Positions 6,233-11,664 of a stretch of DNA of 11,664 nucleotides are shown here, piece after piece (position 1 is the stretch's first letter; each line of letters opens with the position of its first letter). A model generated the notes under the pieces. The model saw nothing but the letters and a program-made list of their open reading frames with translations. It ran no database searches and was not told where the DNA came from. Position numbers and translations under genes: made by a program. The stretch lies in contig DXFC01000008.1 of the NCBI GenBank assembly GCA_019114645.1, forward strand, positions 1 to 11,664, in the 5' to 3' direction. Origin of the DNA: Candidatus Halomonas stercoripullorum. GTDB lineage: Bacteria > Pseudomonadota > Gammaproteobacteria > Pseudomonadales > Halomonadaceae.

Positions 6233-7360
6233 CTATCGGCCATTGCCGCTTTGCGCCAGCCGGATGAGGTGGCGAATCGTGGTCATATCATGGCGCAACA
6301 GCAGTCGTTGATCCTCCTCCAGACGCGCCATGTCAATCCAGCCATCTGCGGCGCCCCCTGCCTTGAGGCTAATCAGTTGTGCTTCCAGCAACAGCTGCTG
6401 CAGGCGATCCAGAGCCTGGCTGCCTGCCCTTGCCTGGCTGACCGTCAGGGCGTCTTTCAAGACCAGCGACGACAAGCGCAAGCGCGTGTCCGGACCTCGG
6501 GCATCGTGACGCAACGACAACAGGCGCACTGCGTTGATCAGCGGCAATAACCCTTGGCGTTTGAGGTTCAGGGCATTGTGGTGCGGTGCGCCTTCGTCAT
6601 CGGCAGCAAGCCGGCCGAAGCGATCCAGTGCCACCGGAAGATCATCCAGCAGGCTCGCCATTTCATTCAAAAACAACCCCGCGCGCGGCATGAGCTCAGC
6701 GACATGGTCCGCCAGTGAGTCGGACAGCGCCCGGCTACCGAACACCGGGCGAAAATCGAGCAGGATATTACTCTGCTGTACGCGCTTTACCCGGCGATCC
6801 CGGGTCCAGAGGGTAAGCTGCTCACACCACTCCGACAAGCGTTTGCGCCACATTGGCCAGCGCGCCATCACATGGCCATTGCATAGCGGAATGCCGGCTT
6901 CGTCCAGGCGTGCGGTAAAGCGTTCACCCAGCGATTGAAAGTAGCCGTCGATCTCGTTATGGCGTGCATCCGGGTAGTCAGCCACGATCATGGCATTGTC
7001 CTGATCCGGCCCCAGCAGGCTCTCGTGGCGACCGGCAGAGCCGAGGGTCAGTACACAGTAGGCAACAGGTGGCTGCCCCCAGCCTTGGGCCTCCATGTCG
7101 TTGAGTGAGAGCTGGATGGCACGGCGATAGAGCAGTTCATTGTGATCGCTGATCAGCTGGCTGATTCGGCAGGCAGGCAGGTCAAGACGCTGCAGTGCCT
7201 CGACCAGGCGCGGCTGCCAGGCGTGGGCCGCCGCGAGGTCGGGAGTTGCCTTGAGAGTATCGAGTGCCTGGCATAGCGGAGCCAGCAGTGCGCTTGGCTC
7301 CGCTATGCTGTCGCCGGCGAACAGCTCGCGCCATGGCGAAGCGCGATGCAGCAATTGCAT
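6233..7360 (-). CDS. GlnD-like nucleotidyltransferase of the DUF294 type, short form without CBS domains
   Basis: The protein has 375 residues from the ATG at 7360, which is preceded on the minus strand by GGGGGAG. An upstream in-frame ATG at 7405 lacks a ribosome site. The catalytic motif is at residues 105-124: LGSAGRHESLLGPDQDNA, with G107-S108 and metal-binding D119 and D121. This is the pol-beta-type motif of GlnD, and it sits in DUF294 proteins followed by a helical substrate-binding region (here about 200-370). Many DUF294 proteins carry an N-terminal cNMP-binding domain and a CBS pair. Here only about 95 residues precede the motif, so those regulatory domains are missing. The substrate of this family is unknown to me. 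The gene ends 50 bp from the SLC5-kinase gene, tail to tail, and lies 74 bp downstream of the HlyU-family gene. Confidence 0.85.
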   Translation of the reverse strand: MQLLHRASPWRELFAGDSIAEPSALLAPLCQALDTLKATPDLAAAHAWQPRLVEALQRLDLPACRISQLISDHNELLYRRAIQLSLNDMEAQGWGQPPVAYCVLTLGSAGRHESLLGPDQDNAMIVADYPDARHNEIDGYFQSLGERFTARLDEAGIPLCNGHVMARWPMWRKRLSEWCEQLTLWTRDRRVKRVQQSNILLDFRPVFGSRALSDSLADHVAELMPRAGLFLNEMASLLDDLPVALDRFGRLAADDEGAPHHNALNLKRQGLLPLINAVRLLSLRHDARGPDTRLRLSSLVLKDALTVSQARAGSQALDRLQQLLLEAQLISLKAGGAADGWIDMARLEEDQRLLLRHDMTTIRHLIRLAQSGNGR

Positions 7361-7388
7361 ACCCTCTCCCCCGCAACTTGATCCACAG

Positions 7389-7417
7389 AGTGTAACGGGA
7401 GGCATCTACCTTGGCAC
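7389..7417 (-). promoter_or_regulatory. Possible promoter of the nucleotidyltransferase gene
   Basis: On the minus strand, GTGCCA (7412-7417) and TACACT (7389-7394) are 17 bases apart, each matching four of six consensus positions. They lie in the 74-bp gap after the HlyU-family gene. If real, the nucleotidyltransferase can be expressed separately from argG. Confidence 0.3.
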
Positions 7418-7434
7418 TGCTGCTTAGGGTTGAG

Positions 7435-7743
7435 TCAAGCGGGGTCTCGCGGCGTAAACATCTCATCGCCAACCTGATCGATGAATCGCCTGGCCTTCTC
7501 GAGCATCAGCTCATCACACGCTTCCCGGCTGGGCACCAGGTCGGAGCGCTCGAAGCGGTGTTCCAGCAGCTCGCCCTCTGCATCTGGCTTGCAAATCCAG
7601 CCGCTGACACGAAACTGGCCGCCCTGCTCCGCAGGCTCGGAGACGATTTGATAGCCGTTGTATTCCACCGGCTCGGCGGCTGCCACGCTTGCCGGCTTGG
7701 CCTCACCACCCCCCAACAGCCCGCCCAGAAGCTTCTTGAACAT
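7435..7743 (-). CDS. HlyU family protein
   Basis: This small protein has 102 residues. It begins MFKKLLGGLLGGGEAKP, followed by a compact domain with EPVEYNGYQIVSEP, QGGQFRVSGWI and HRFERSDLVPSREACDEL. These are the recognisable features of the HlyU family (PF10115), named after a regulator of haemolysin in Vibrio. The family is annotated as transcriptional regulators, but this short form has no obvious helix-turn-helix that I can see, so a DNA-binding role here is uncertain. Its ATG lies 11 bases after the argG stop, so the two genes are probably co-transcribed. The ribosome site is weak (AGGGTG overlapping the end of argG), which fits translation coupled to argG. Confidence 0.82.
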   Translation of the reverse strand: MFKKLLGGLLGGGEAKPASVAAAEPVEYNGYQIVSEPAEQGGQFRVSGWICKPDAEGELLEHRFERSDLVPSREACDELMLEKARRFIDQVGDEMFTPRDPA

Positions 7744-7754
7744 AGGCCAGCACC

Positions 7755-8975
7755 CTAGTCCTGCAAACGACCTTTACCCGCCGCAATCCGCAGGCGGAGG
7801 GCGTTGAGCTTGATGAAACCTTCGGCGTCTTTCTGGTCGTAGGCGCCGGCATCGTCTTCAAAGGTAGCGATGGATTCGTCGAACAGTGATTGCTCCGACT
7901 TGCGACCCACCACGGTGGCGCTGCCTTTGTAGAGTTTCATGCGCACCACGCCGGAGACGTTCTTCTGGGTTTCGTCGATGGCGGCTTGCAGCATGCGCCG
8001 CTCGGGGCTCCACCAGTAGCCGTTGTAGATCACTTCGGCATACTTGGGCATCAGCGCATCTTTGAGATGCGCTTCTTCGCGGTCAAGCGTCAGCGATTCA
8101 ATGGCGCGGTGGGCGCGCAGCATGATGGTGCCACCAGGAGTCTCGTAGCAGCCACGGGACTTCATGCCGACGTAGCGGTTCTCGACGATGTCGAGCCGGC
8201 CGATGCCGTTGTCGCCGCCCAGCTTGTTGAGCTTTTCGAGTACCTCGTGGGGCTTCAGCGGCTGGCCGTCGATGGCGACGATGTCACCCTTGTCGAAGGT
8301 AAGTTCGACATAGGTGGGTGTGTCCGGTGCGGCTTCGGGGGACACACTCCAGCGCCACATGTCTTCCTCGGCCTCGGCCCAGGGATCTTCGAGCATGCCG
8401 CCTTCGTAGGAGATGTGCAGCAGGTTGGCATCCATCGAGTAAGGCGACTTTTTCTTGCTTTGGGAAAAGTCGACCGGAATGTTGTGCTCTTCGCAGTAAG
8501 CCATGAGCTTCTCGCGGGAGTTGAGGTCCCACTCACGCCAGGGCGCGATCACCTTGACGCCCGGCTTGAGCGCATAGGCTCCCAGCTCGAAACGCACCTG
8601 GTCATTGCCCTTGCCGGTCGCGCCGTGTGAGATGGCATCGGCGCCAGTCTCATTGGCGATCTCGATCAAACGCTTGGCGATCAGCGGCCGGGCAATGGAG
8701 GTACCCAGCAGGTATTCGCCTTCGTAGACGGTGTTGGCACGAAACATCGGATAGACGTAGTCACGCACGAACTCTTCGCGCAGGTCTTCGATGTAGATCT
8801 CTTTGATTCCCAGCGCTTCCGCCTTGGCACGCGCCGGCTCGACTTCCTCGCCCTGACCGATGTCGGCGGTAAAGGTCACGACCTCACAGCGGTAGGTTTC
8901 TTGCAACCACTTGACGATGACGGACGTGTCCAGGCCGCCGGAATAGGCAAGCACGACCTTTTTGACATCGGACAT
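7755..8975 (-). CDS. argG: Argininosuccinate synthase
   Basis: The protein has 406 residues, full length for ArgG. It joins citrulline and aspartate with ATP to give argininosuccinate, the next-to-last step of arginine synthesis, in the cytoplasm. The ATP-pyrophosphatase loop AYSGGLDTS is at residues 10-18, and GATGKGNDQVRFE (118-130) is the conserved substrate-binding segment. The ATG at 8975 is preceded by AAAGGAG at 6 bases. The HlyU-family gene follows 11 bases after the stop. The upstream neighbour rnt is divergent. argF lies about 1.4 kb away on the other strand, so the arginine genes are near one another but not in one operon. Confidence 0.98.
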   Translation of the reverse strand: MSDVKKVVLAYSGGLDTSVIVKWLQETYRCEVVTFTADIGQGEEVEPARAKAEALGIKEIYIEDLREEFVRDYVYPMFRANTVYEGEYLLGTSIARPLIAKRLIEIANETGADAISHGATGKGNDQVRFELGAYALKPGVKVIAPWREWDLNSREKLMAYCEEHNIPVDFSQSKKKSPYSMDANLLHISYEGGMLEDPWAEAEEDMWRWSVSPEAAPDTPTYVELTFDKGDIVAIDGQPLKPHEVLEKLNKLGGDNGIGRLDIVENRYVGMKSRGCYETPGGTIMLRAHRAIESLTLDREEAHLKDALMPKYAEVIYNGYWWSPERRMLQAAIDETQKNVSGVVRMKLYKGSATVVGRKSEQSLFDESIATFEDDAGAYDQKDAEGFIKLNALRLRIAAGKGRLQD

Positions 8976-9011
8976 TCTGGGCTCCTTTCAGGTAAACGGC
9001 ACGAAAGTGTC

Positions 9012-9017
9012 AGTATA
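9012..9017 (-). promoter_or_regulatory. Likely -10 box of the argG promoter
   Basis: TATACT on the minus strand (five of six consensus positions) lies 36 bases upstream of the argG ATG, giving a leader of about 30 bases that contains the AAAGGAG site. The hexamer 17 bases upstream (TATTCG) is a poor -35 match. No clear ArgR box is visible nearby. Confidence 0.45.
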
Positions 9018-9153
9018 GCGCGGCTACGCTCAGACGAATACAGCCAGCAGGACGTATCGCCGGCGAGCTGGTAAACTTTTCGCTCAGCGTGGCGGCTCTC
9101 GGCGCTGTGGCAACTGCCGGGTGATACACGGATCAAGCAATGAGGAGAAGCGC

Positions 9154-9816
9154 ATGAGCGAGGCGACTCGCGAAATGATGGCCCAGCGGTTTCGCAGTTT
9201 TCTGCCGGTGGTGGTCGATCTGGAAACCGGTGGCTTCGATTCACAGCACGATGCCATTCTCGAAATCGCCGCCGTGACGCTGACCATGGATGCAGAAGGC
9301 AACCTGCTGCCGGATACGACCTACGCTTTCCATGTGCACCCCTTCGAGGGGGGCAACGTGGAACAGGCGGCGCTCGATTTTACCGGCATCAAACTGGATG
9401 ATCCGCTGCGCCAACAGGTGGCGCTCACCGAAGCGGATGCGCTGAACGAGATTTTCCGTCCTGTACGCAAGTCGATCAAGGCGCATGGTTGCACACGTGC
9501 CGTGCTGGTGGGTCACAATGCCGCCTTTGATCACGGCTTTCTGAATGCTGCGGTTGAGCGCTGCGGCATCAAGCGCAATCCCTTCCACCCCTTTTCCAGC
9601 TTCGATACCGCCAGCCTGTCGGGCCTTGCCTATGGGCAAACCGTGCTGGCGCGTGCCTGCCGGGCGGCAGGCATTGCCTTCGATAACCAGGAAGCCCACT
9701 CGGCACGCTACGACACCGAACGTACCGCCGAGCTGTTCTGCGCCATCGTCAATCGCTACAAGGATCTTGGGGGCTGGGGACTGGCGCAGCGCGAGCAGGG
9801 CCTGGAGGAGTTGTAA
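9154..9816 (+). CDS. rnt: Ribonuclease T
   Basis: The protein has 220 residues from the ATG at 9154 (GAGGAG at 9142-9147). It is a DEDDh 3'-5' exoribonuclease that trims tRNA and other stable RNA 3' ends. Catalytic residues are D22 and E24 (VVDLETGG), D126 (GHNAAFD), H182 and D187 (HSARYDTERTAELF), all in place and close to the E. coli RNase T positions. The NPFHPFSSFDTASL segment and total length also fit RNase T. It is divergent from argG and convergent with grxD, with only 33 bases between the rnt and grxD stops. In some gammaproteobacteria rnt and grxD are close neighbours, as here. Confidence 0.97.
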   Translation: MSEATREMMAQRFRSFLPVVVDLETGGFDSQHDAILEIAAVTLTMDAEGNLLPDTTYAFHVHPFEGGNVEQAALDFTGIKLDDPLRQQVALTEADALNEIFRPVRKSIKAHGCTRAVLVGHNAAFDHGFLNAAVERCGIKRNPFHPFSSFDTASLSGLAYGQTVLARACRAAGIAFDNQEAHSARYDTERTAELFCAIVNRYKDLGGWGLAQREQGLEEL

Positions 9817-9849
9817 GGGACTCACCCCAAGCCCAGCGCTCTACTCCAA

Positions 9850-10203
9850 TCAGGCGTTGCCGCCCTCCGCCTCATTGGCGTTGGCGCGAGCTGCCGCTTC
9901 CTTGATCAGCTTTTCCAGCTCGCCGTTCTGGTACATCTCGGTGACGATATCGCAGCCGCCCACCAACTCGCCTTCTACCCACAACTGGGGGAAGGTGGGC
10001 CAGTTGGCGTACTTGGGCAGTTCAGCCCGGATATCGGGGTTGTCCAGGATGTTGACGAAGGCGAAGCGCTCACCGCAGGACATCAGCGCCTGTACGGTCT
10101 GCGCGGAAAACCCGCATTGGGGCAGCTGCGGTGTCCCCTTCATGTAAATCAGGATGGGGTTTTCGCTAATCTGGCTCTGAATGTTTTCGAGGGTGGTGCT
10201 CAT
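9850..10203 (-). CDS. grxD: Monothiol glutaredoxin Grx4 (CGFS type)
   Basis: The protein has 117 residues from the ATG at 10203 (AGGGAGC six bases upstream). An in-frame ATG at 10239 lacks a ribosome site. The active site is CGFS at residues 30-33, preceded by the glutathione-binding MKGTP (21-25). WPTFPQLWVEGELVGGCDI (68-86) completes the glutathione pocket. CGFS glutaredoxins bind a [2Fe-2S] cluster with glutathione and pass it on in Fe-S protein assembly, in the cytoplasm. The C-terminal tail (AAARANANEAEGGNA) is a short low-complexity extension. A palindrome that fits the IscR type 1 pattern lies 40 bases upstream of the start and suggests control by Fe-S status (inference). Confidence 0.97.
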   Translation of the reverse strand: MSTTLENIQSQISENPILIYMKGTPQLPQCGFSAQTVQALMSCGERFAFVNILDNPDIRAELPKYANWPTFPQLWVEGELVGGCDIVTEMYQNGELEKLIKEAAARANANEAEGGNA

Positions 10204-10242
10204 TAAAATGCTCCCTATGGGTTTGAAATTGCCAAGCATGAC

Positions 10243-10267
10243 ATACCCGAGTACTACACTCGGTTAT
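10243..10267. promoter_or_regulatory. IscR type-1-like operator upstream of grxD
   Basis: This 25-bp site has an exact 6-bp inverted repeat (CCGAGT at 10247-10252, ACTCGG at 10258-10263, 5-base centre) flanked by ATA and TAT. Read on the minus strand, it fits the recalled IscR type 1 consensus (ATASYYGACT, RWWWY, AGTCRRSTAT) at 21 of 25 positions. Two of the four mismatches are a symmetric C/G swap, which keeps the palindrome. IscR controls Fe-S assembly genes, and grxD works in that pathway. The consensus is from memory. Confidence 0.5.
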
Positions 10268-10301
10268 CGCTCATGCCCCCATTCTACTGATGACAGGCGA
10301 A

Positions 10302-10330
10302 TTGCGCATCCCCTGCAGGCTGGCTAGGAT
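10302..10330 (+). promoter_or_regulatory. Probable argF promoter
   Basis: TTGCGC (10302-10307) and TAGGAT (10325-10330) are separated by 17 bases. This places the transcript start near 10337, about 20 bases before the argF ATG and just upstream of its GGAGA site. I see no ArgR-type palindrome around it. Confidence 0.45.
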
Positions 10331-10357
10331 GTGGGTTTTTCGTGCGGAGAGATCTTT

Positions 10358-11278
10358 ATGGCGACACGCCATTTTCTGACCTTGCTGGACCTGAGCCCTG
10401 AAGAGCTGCATTACCTGATTCAGCGCGCCATCACGATCAAGAATCGCCTGCGCGCCCAAGGGCCGAGCTATACGCCGTTCAGTAACCGCACCCTGGCGAT
10501 GATCTTCGAAAAGTCCTCGACCCGTACCCGGGTTTCGTTCGAAACCGCCATGGCCCACTTTGGCGGCCACGCACTGTTTCTCTCACCGCGCGACACCCAG
10601 CTTGGACGTGGCGAGCCGATTGAGGATACCGCCCGGGTACTGGCGGAGATGGTCGATATCGTGATGATTCGCACCTTCTCACATGCCGGTCTGGAAGCGT
10701 ACGCCGCCGCCAGCTCGGTGCCGGTGATCAATGCCCTTTCCGACGACTATCATCCTTGCCAGTTGCTGGCCGACGTGATGACCTGGACCGAGCTGCGCGG
10801 CAGCGTACGTGGACGCACGGCGGTATGGATTGGCGATGGCAATAACATGTGCCACTCGTGGATCAACGCTGCACGTCAGTTCGACTTCCAGCTGCGCGTG
10901 TGCTGCCCGGAAGGCTATGAGCCGGATGCTGACCTGCTGGCGGCGGCGGGCGATCGCGTCACCCTGCTGCATAACCCCGCCGAGGCGGTGATTGACGCTG
11001 ACCTGGTCACCACCGATGTATGGGCCTCAATGGGTCAGGAGGAGGAGCAGGCCAAGCGCGAAGCCGACTTTGCCGGCTTCCAGGTGAATGAAACGCTGCT
11101 CGACCGCGCCAAGCCCGACGTGCTGTTCCTGCACTGCCTGCCGGCTCACCGGGGTGAAGAAATCAGCCATACGCTGCTTGACGACCCACGCGCCGTCGTG
11201 TGGCAGGAAGCCGGCAACCGCTTGCATGCACAAAAAGCGCTGATCGAGTTTTTGCTGCTGGGGCGTGTGGATCACTGA
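10358..11278 (+). CDS. argF: Ornithine carbamoyltransferase
   Basis: The protein has 306 residues from the ATG at 10358 (GGAGA from 10346). It transfers the carbamoyl group of carbamoyl phosphate to ornithine, giving citrulline, the substrate of ArgG. The carbamoyl phosphate loop STRTR is at 54-58, HPCQ at 132-135, and the ornithine-side motifs DVWASMGQE (220-228) and HCLPAHRGEE (259-268) are present. The length is typical of the short anabolic form found in pseudomonads and relatives. The anabolic role is inferred from that length and from the absence of arcA or arcC genes nearby. It is divergent from grxD and convergent with the amidase gene, with 25 bases between stops. Confidence 0.97.
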   Translation: MATRHFLTLLDLSPEELHYLIQRAITIKNRLRAQGPSYTPFSNRTLAMIFEKSSTRTRVSFETAMAHFGGHALFLSPRDTQLGRGEPIEDTARVLAEMVDIVMIRTFSHAGLEAYAAASSVPVINALSDDYHPCQLLADVMTWTELRGSVRGRTAVWIGDGNNMCHSWINAARQFDFQLRVCCPEGYEPDADLLAAAGDRVTLLHNPAEAVIDADLVTTDVWASMGQEEEQAKREADFAGFQVNETLLDRAKPDVLFLHCLPAHRGEEISHTLLDDPRAVVWQEAGNRLHAQKALIEFLLLGRVDH

Positions 11279-11303
11279 ACCAAAACGCAGAACTCCCGCC
11301 TAT

Positions 11304-11664
11304 TCAACCTAAACCCGGATCCGGCTCTCCCGGGTAGGGCATCGGGAAAGCTTCCAGGTAGGCGTGGCTGACCCGCAAGATGCGCGCATCATCATGCTTG
11401 CCTGCCGCTAGCTGAAAGCCTACCGGCAGGCCTTGCGGGGTAAAGCCGCACGGCACCGATGCAGCCGGCTGCTGGCTCAGGTTGAAGGGATAGGAGAACG
11501 GTGACCACTCCGCCCAGTCGCGCATGCCACTTCCTGGTGGCACGTCGTGATGCAGTGCAAAGGGGGGCACCGCGACCGACGGTGTCATCACTAGATGGTA
11601 GCGCTGGTTGAAATGCTCCAGCTGTTCGGTCAAGCGTGCACGCTTTTCCAGGGCATAGAACATA
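11304..11664 (-). CDS. Amidase family enzyme, C-terminal part (runs off the window)
   Basis: The reading frame on the minus strand is open from the window end to a TGA at 11306-11304. About 120 residues are visible. The block FSYPFNLSQQPAASVPCGFT, followed by PQGLPVGFQLAAGKHDDARILRVSHAYLEAF, is the typical C-terminus of amidase-signature enzymes (the GatA and AtzF group). These hydrolyse or transfer amides with a Ser-Ser-Lys triad. That triad would lie upstream, outside the window, so activity and substrate cannot be judged. The end GEPDPGLG is an ordinary short tail. The methionine at 11663 is internal and should not be taken as the start. Confidence 0.88.
   Translation of the reverse strand, partial: MFYALEKRARLTEQLEHFNQRYHLVMTPSVAVPPFALHHDVPPGSGMRDWAEWSPFSYPFNLSQQPAASVPCGFTPQGLPVGFQLAAGKHDDARILRVSHAYLEAFPMPYPGEPDPGLG

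Noticed and set aside
7890..8630. 246-codon open frame on the plus strand
   Set aside because: It lies wholly antisense to argG, has no family resemblance, and is expected from GC-rich codon bias.
9057..9066. Perfect palindrome TCGCCGGCGA between argG and rnt
   Set aside because: Ten bases, all GC-rich, with no second copy and no fit to a promoter. Likely by chance at this GC content.
9241..9825. 194-codon open frame on the minus strand
   Set aside because: It is antisense to rnt, whose catalytic motifs are unmistakable. No ribosome site or known domain.
9817..9849. Terminator between rnt and grxD
   Set aside because: The 33-base gap has no stem-loop with a T-tract.
10204..10357. ArgR box in front of argF
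   Set aside because: No good match to a TGAAT/ATTCA-type palindrome. The one strong palindrome fits IscR better and lies nearer grxD.
11279..11303. Terminator between argF and the amidase gene
   Set aside because: The 25-base gap shows no inverted repeat.
1..11664. CRISPR arrays, tRNA or rRNA genes, insertion sequences, prophage genes
   Set aside because: No repeat-spacer series, no tRNA-like cloverleaf segment, no transposase or integrase motifs, and nearly all the DNA is accounted for by resident genes.

Overview
The window is chromosomal DNA from a GC-rich gammaproteobacterium. It is most likely a member of the Halomonadaceae (Halomonas-like), judged from the overall look of ArgG, ArgF, RNase T, GrxD, the HlyU-family protein and the transporter-kinase. 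This is recognition by eye, not a database match. I see no insertion sequence, integrase, tRNA, rRNA or CRISPR array, and codon use looks even, so the region reads as resident genome rather than a recent import.

Layout: (1) 1-155, minus strand: N-terminus of a CstA-type carbon starvation transporter, cut by the window edge. (2) 156-483: divergent control region of 328 bp with a hairpin and a set of AGGT-type repeats at about 15-bp spacing. (3) 484-6182, plus strand: a tightly packed five-gene set. It encodes a 95-aa membrane protein, a stand-alone CheY-like receiver, a membrane protein joining a degenerate histidine-kinase core to a DEDDh 3'-5' exonuclease, a 66-aa two-helix membrane protein, and an SLC5 transporter/STAC/histidine kinase of the CbrA/CrbS type. 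(4) 6233-8975, minus strand: a short GlnD-like nucleotidyltransferase (DUF294 type), a HlyU-family protein and argG. (5) 9154-9816, plus: rnt (RNase T). (6) 9850-10203, minus: grxD, a monothiol CGFS glutaredoxin, with an IscR-type-1-like palindrome upstream. (7) 10358-11278, plus: argF. (8) 11304-11664, minus: C-terminal part of an amidase.

The part most worth attention is 484-6182. The SLC5-STAC-kinase has an intact catalytic core (His686, the N box and both G boxes) but no receiver or output domain. The receiver in the same operon has all its phosphorylation residues but no output domain either. Between them lies the exonuclease fusion. Its kinase half has lost the phospho-acceptor histidine, the N-box asparagines and the G boxes, while its nuclease half keeps all five DEDDh catalytic residues. 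My inference is a carbon-source sensing module in which the receiver or the pseudokinase passes a transporter-kinase signal to a membrane-bound nuclease. A GlnD-like nucleotidyltransferase ends 50 bp away, tail to tail, and a CstA-type transporter is divergent. Related families cluster around acetate permease in pseudomonads (recalled, not checked).

The other genes are housekeeping: arginine biosynthesis (argG, argF), RNA 3'-end maturation (rnt) and Fe-S/glutathione biology (grxD).
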